Position numbers and translations under genes: made by a program. This document shows positions 61,548-64,000 of a DNA stretch of 64,000 nt, in pieces. The stretch is from JBCCXZ01 sp965228005 (GTDB lineage: Bacteria > Planctomycetota > Planctomycetia > Pirellulales > Lacipirellulaceae). The notes under the pieces were generated by a model. That model saw only the letters and a list, made by a program, of their open reading frames with translations. It did not search any database and was not told where the DNA came from. The stretch's first letter is position 1. Every line of letters starts with the position of its first letter. The stretch is taken from NCBI GenBank assembly GCA_965228005.1, contig CBDDGV010000004.1, positions 248,001 through 312,000 on the forward strand, in the 5' to 3' direction.

Positions 61548-62564
61548 ATGCTCCGCCACCTGCTGTTCCCACCCGAGGCCCTCGCCTACGGCGTCCCCTA
61601 CGCCTTCCTCCAGTGGGCCATCCGCTGCCCCGAGCCGCTCGAGCCCGAGTGGACCTGGCACATGGTCGCCCGCGACCCCGAGGCCGCCCTCCGCTTCGTC
61701 GCCGACCACTGGCCCCTCCGCCCCTTGCGCGGCCCACTCATCGCCGCCAAGCTCAAGCAGGACCACGTCCTCGGCATCGCCGAGCACTACGACGTCTCCA
61801 ACGACTTCTACCGGCTGTGGCTCGACCAGAAGTACATGTTCTACTCCTGCGCCGACTTCCACTCGCCCGACGACACCCTGCAGCAGGCCCAGCAGAACAA
61901 GGCCGACTACATCCTCCGGCTGATCGACCCGAAGCCGGGCGAGAAGATCCTCGAACTCGGCTGCGGCTGGGGCTCGATGCTCCGCCGCATCGAAGAAGCC
62001 ACCGGCGACCGCGAGAACCTCTACGGCCTCACCCTCTCCGCCGAACAGGAGGCCTACAACCGCGAGCACAACGGCTACAACGTCTCGCTGGAGAATTTTA
62101 TTACGCGCGATTACCCGGCCGAAGAGTTCGACGCGATCTATTCGATCGGCGCCTGGGAGCACGTCCGCCCCAAGGAGATCCCGCCTCTGCTGGAGAAGCT
62201 CTACAAGGCGATCAAGCCCGGCGGCCGCCTGGTGAAACACTTCTTCGGGCGGGTGAACGACCCGCTCACGGCCAAGATCGCCGTCTCGCAGATCTACTTC
62301 CCCGGTTCGCTCGGGGCCTCGTACCGGATGCACGCCCGCTGGTTCGAGGGCGCCGGCTTCCGCATCACGCACAGCTCCCTGCACGACTACCGCCCGACGC
62401 TCCGCGCGTGGTTCGACGGCCTGGTCGCCCACAAAGACGAGGCGCTCAAGATCGTCGACACCCGCACCTACAACCGGTACATGACGTTCTTCCCCGCCTC
62501 GTGGCGGTACTTCCACGACCGCATCGGCGTCGTCATGCGGTGGGTGCTCCAGAAGCCGGCTTGA
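61548..62564 (+). CDS. Cyclopropane-fatty-acyl-phospholipid synthase-like methyltransferase
   Basis: A 338-residue SAM enzyme. The N-terminal block 'IAEHYDVSNDFYRLWLDQKY' with MFYSCADF is the CFA-synthase signature; SAM binding is KILELGCGWGSMLRRIEEAT, and 'YGLTLSAEQEAYNREHNGYN' plus 'SIGAWEHVRPKEIPPLLEKL' are also conserved. It is shorter than E. coli CFA synthase (382) and lacks part of the N-terminal domain. The C-terminus ends with FFPASWRYFHDRIGV. Reaction: methylene or methyl transfer to lipid double bonds, though some homologues modify other substrates. Confidence 0.88.
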   Translation: MLRHLLFPPEALAYGVPYAFLQWAIRCPEPLEPEWTWHMVARDPEAALRFVADHWPLRPLRGPLIAAKLKQDHVLGIAEHYDVSNDFYRLWLDQKYMFYSCADFHSPDDTLQQAQQNKADYILRLIDPKPGEKILELGCGWGSMLRRIEEATGDRENLYGLTLSAEQEAYNREHNGYNVSLENFITRDYPAEEFDAIYSIGAWEHVRPKEIPPLLEKLYKAIKPGGRLVKHFFGRVNDPLTAKIAVSQIYFPGSLGASYRMHARWFEGAGFRITHSSLHDYRPTLRAWFDGLVAHKDEALKIVDTRTYNRYMTFFPASWRYFHDRIGVVMRWVLQKPA

Positions 62565-62608
62565 GGGGCGCCGGCTCCGAGTGCCCCGCAGTGGCAACGC
62601 CGTTTTCG

Positions 62609-62674
62609 TTGGCCAACGGCCAACCTCACCGTAGCCGGGGGCAAGCCCGCCGTCGGCGGGCGCCGCCCGGGGTG
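62609..62674. repeat. Pair of hairpins downstream of the CFA-like gene
   Basis: GTTGGCC-AAC-GGCCAAC at 62609-62625 and GCCCGCC-GTC-GGCGGGC at 62645-62661 within a CACCGTAGCCGGGGG...CCCGGGGTG frame. They resemble single REP units; no strong U-tract follows. Confidence 0.5.
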
Positions 62675-62680
62675 TGCTTT

Positions 62681-62710
62681 TTGACCGGCAGGACTCACAC
62701 TTGGTAGGAT
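62681..62710 (+). promoter_or_regulatory. Promoter TTGACC-N18-TAGGAT
   Basis: TTGACC at 62681-62686 and TAGGAT at 62705-62710 with 18 bases between; the ATG of the antitoxin follows 7 bases later, so the transcript should be leaderless. Confidence 0.55.
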
Positions 62711-62717
62711 CGATAGC

Positions 62718-62963
62718 ATGACAACCAACGAGCAGATTGATCAGTTCGCGGCATTCGCCAAGCAGCTCTGTCAATCCGACGACGGGGCCGCCCTCTCGCT
62801 CGACGAGATCTACGACCGCTGGCGCCAAGAAGCCCTCGGCGAAGAAGACCTGTTGGCGATCCAGGCGTCGCTCAGGGACTACGAACAAGGCGAACGAGGC
62901 CAGCCCGCCGCGGAGGTCTTCGCCGAGATCCGCGCCAAACGATCCGCGGACCAATCGAAGTGA
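62718..62963 (+). CDS. Antitoxin of the third toxin-antitoxin pair
   Basis: An 81-residue protein (MTTNEQIDQFAAFAKQLCQS) with a central 'SLDEIYDRWRQEALGEEDLL' helix and a basic C-terminus 'AEIRAKRSADQSK'. It resembles short antitoxins encoded before ParE toxins, for example the planctomycete 'AxFAKQL...LDEIYDRWR' type. Its stop overlaps the toxin start (GTGA). Confidence 0.72.
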   Translation: MTTNEQIDQFAAFAKQLCQSDDGAALSLDEIYDRWRQEALGEEDLLAIQASLRDYEQGERGQPAAEVFAEIRAKRSADQSK

Positions 62964-63287
62964 AGCACGCCGTCCGCTTCCTGCCGAGAGCCAAAGCGGA
63001 CCTTGAGAGCATCCTCGCCTACACAGCAAGAACTCTCCAGAAGGGCGGCCCGATTCGAGCAAGCGCTCGAATCAAGCCTCGACCTTTTGTCTCGTAGCCC
63101 GTTCTCCCGGGGATTCGCCCCGGAGAACCCTCAGGTTGATGTCGAGCTCCGGCAGCTCTTGTTCAAGACGCGTCGAGGGCGGGTCTACCGAGCCGTCTAC
63201 TTCGTCGACGACGACGAGATCGTTATCGTCCGCCTCAGAGGCTCAGGCCAGCGCCCGCTCGCGGACGATGAGATGCCGCTGGCGTAG
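62960..63287 (+). pseudogene. Frameshifted ParE/RelE-like toxin
   Basis: The frame from GTG 62960 reads VKHAVRFLPRAKADLESILA, the normal ParE start, but ends at 63097 after a shift. The remainder, ARFEQALESSLDLLSRSPFS...YRAVYFVDDDEIVIVRLRG, is in another frame up to 63287. The shift lies around 63020-63045. A single indel therefore inactivates the toxin unless the sequence contains an error. Residues of both parts match the ParE pattern. Confidence 0.75.
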
Positions 63288-63304
63288 CGTCGGTCGTCTC
63301 TCGT

Positions 63305-63751
63305 TCACCGACGGCCCCAAAAGGACACGGTAAACTCGCCGGACGCGGGCTGTCTCAGGCGTCTCCATGCGCCAGCGCAAAAGAACCCGAATAGCACGGC
63401 AGCAGAAGCCGAGAGCCAAAACAGTTGAGAGTTGTAGACGACCGCTGCAAAAGCAGAACCCACTGCGTTGCCGAGCAGCGTCCCAATGCCGAGCCAAACG
63501 ATCCACCGCGGCAACAGGTAAGCGCTACGCGGCACCCCCCAGTGCGGGCCCATGAAGCCTGCCCTCAGCCGCGGCATCACAAACGCCAGCGGAGCCGACA
63601 GAAGCGTCCAGGCCGCAAGCATGTTTAGTGCGACAGGATCGCTAACCAAACGAGTCAAGGCCTCAATTTTCCGATCGCCTTGTGTGAAAGGCGAAAGGGC
63701 GCCGATCAGAAAGGAGCTAATCGCAAGCAGTAATACGGTGGATTTCTTCAT
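63305..63751 (-). CDS. Hypothetical membrane protein
   Basis: About 148 residues from ATG 63751 (MKKSTVLLLAISSFLIGALS). Four hydrophobic segments are visible ('YLLPRWIVWLGIGTLLGNAV', 'LFWLSASAAVLFGFFCAG'). No family recognised. It is convergent with the broken toxin gene. Confidence 0.55.
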   Translation of the reverse strand: MKKSTVLLLAISSFLIGALSPFTQGDRKIEALTRLVSDPVALNMLAAWTLLSAPLAFVMPRLRAGFMGPHWGVPRSAYLLPRWIVWLGIGTLLGNAVGSAFAAVVYNSQLFWLSASAAVLFGFFCAGAWRRLRQPASGEFTVSFWGRR

Positions 63752-63938
63752 AACCAATACTGGTCTTGAAGTTGCGAAGCAGCGGTTTCTAACGGGCGTC
63801 TAGCCGCCATCCCCACTCCCGGTCGACGCGCCTGCAATACGCAAGCCCGCCGTGTCCCTCCGATAAGCGGTGCGGCCCCAGTTTTCTTGTGGCGAATGGC
63901 CACCTAGAAATGTATACATACAAACACTGCCCCGGTTC

Positions 63939-63952
63939 CGCTCTTTGACAAC
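63939..63952 (+). promoter_or_regulatory. boxA-like motif near the window end
   Basis: CGCTCTTTGACAAC resembles the rrn boxA antiterminator (TGCTCTTTAACA). It is followed by a 16-bp tandem repeat (AACCCGCACCAAAGCC at 63950-63965 and 63966-63981). A ribosomal RNA operon could begin just beyond the window. Confidence 0.4.
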
Positions 63953-64000
63953 CCGCACCAAAGCCAACCCGCACCAAAGCCAATCCGCGCGGCGGCTCTG

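Noticed and set aside
63950..63981. Possible CRISPR array start (two 16-bp repeats)
   Set aside because: Repeats are adjacent without spacers, only two copies exist, and no cas genes are present. Tandem duplication or a leader of an rRNA operon is simpler.
63789..63983. 64-residue frame on the minus strand at the window end
   Set aside because: It overlaps the boxA-like and repeat region, has no motif and no ribosome-binding site.

Overview
The window reads as chromosomal DNA of a planctomycete, most likely Pirellulales (Lacipirellulaceae-like). This is inferred from the high GC content, a dnaA/dnaN/dciA/gyrB block, PEP-CTERM secreted proteins (one with a dockerin-like Ca-binding segment and T5SS/PEP-CTERM repeats), a planctomycete-style ECF sigma factor, Kdo/LPS genes, a HAAS/PadR pair, DUF4332 and Uma2 proteins, and many lone or overlapping genes. 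No CRISPR array, tRNA, complete rRNA or intact insertion sequence was recognised.

Layout. 1-3.2 kb: the 5' part of an arsenite-methyltransferase-like gene, a two-gene restriction-modification module (XhoI/PaeR7I-type nuclease) and another methyltransferase. 3.3-10.1 kb (minus strand): nifS-like cysteine desulfurase, dnaA, a 300-bp G/T-rich spacer, then dnaN-dciA-gyrB, a replication block that may lie at or near the origin. 10.2-12.1 kb: a small membrane-anchored protein, scpB and an extremely acidic protein. 12.2-18.8 kb (minus): a tightly packed unit argH - HEAT-repeat lipoprotein/secreted protein - receiver-less sigma-54 activator - hemX-like - hemA. 19.1-23.7 kb: three tandem paralogous small membrane proteins, an ECF sigma factor and a Wza-like export protein with a long coiled coil. 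23.7-24.2 kb: a toxin-antitoxin pair. 24.4-35.8 kb: carB, a DUF805-SRPBCC fusion, Uma2, tandem membrane paralogues (one frameshifted), DUF4332, PadR/HAAS, kdsD and kdsC. 35.8-38.7 kb: a 966-residue LptC/LptA-like protein. 38.8-43.8 kb: a second toxin-antitoxin pair, an esterase, a probably truncated glycosyltransferase and glgC. 43.8-52.6 kb: a giant PEP-CTERM repeat protein, an acyl-CoA synthetase/hydrolase pair, a glycerol facilitator and a second PEP-CTERM protein. 53-55.6 kb: a MarR-controlled locus with three matching operator palindromes. 55.7-64 kb: a secreted hypothetical protein, a highly unusual sigma-70 factor with N-terminal helix-turn-helix domains, a ZIP transporter, an acetyltransferase, a cyclopropane-fatty-acid-synthase-like gene, a third (broken) toxin-antitoxin pair and, at the very end, a boxA-like motif.

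Scattered through the intergenic regions are twin-hairpin elements (REPIN-like), one pair showing a compensatory base change. Many genes have a good -10 box only 6-8 bases before the start codon, pointing to leaderless transcripts. The most distinctive loci are the sigma factor at 57.7 kb, the three-paralogue/ECF/Wza-coil cluster at 19-24 kb, the MarR regulon at 54-55.6 kb and the REPIN-like elements.
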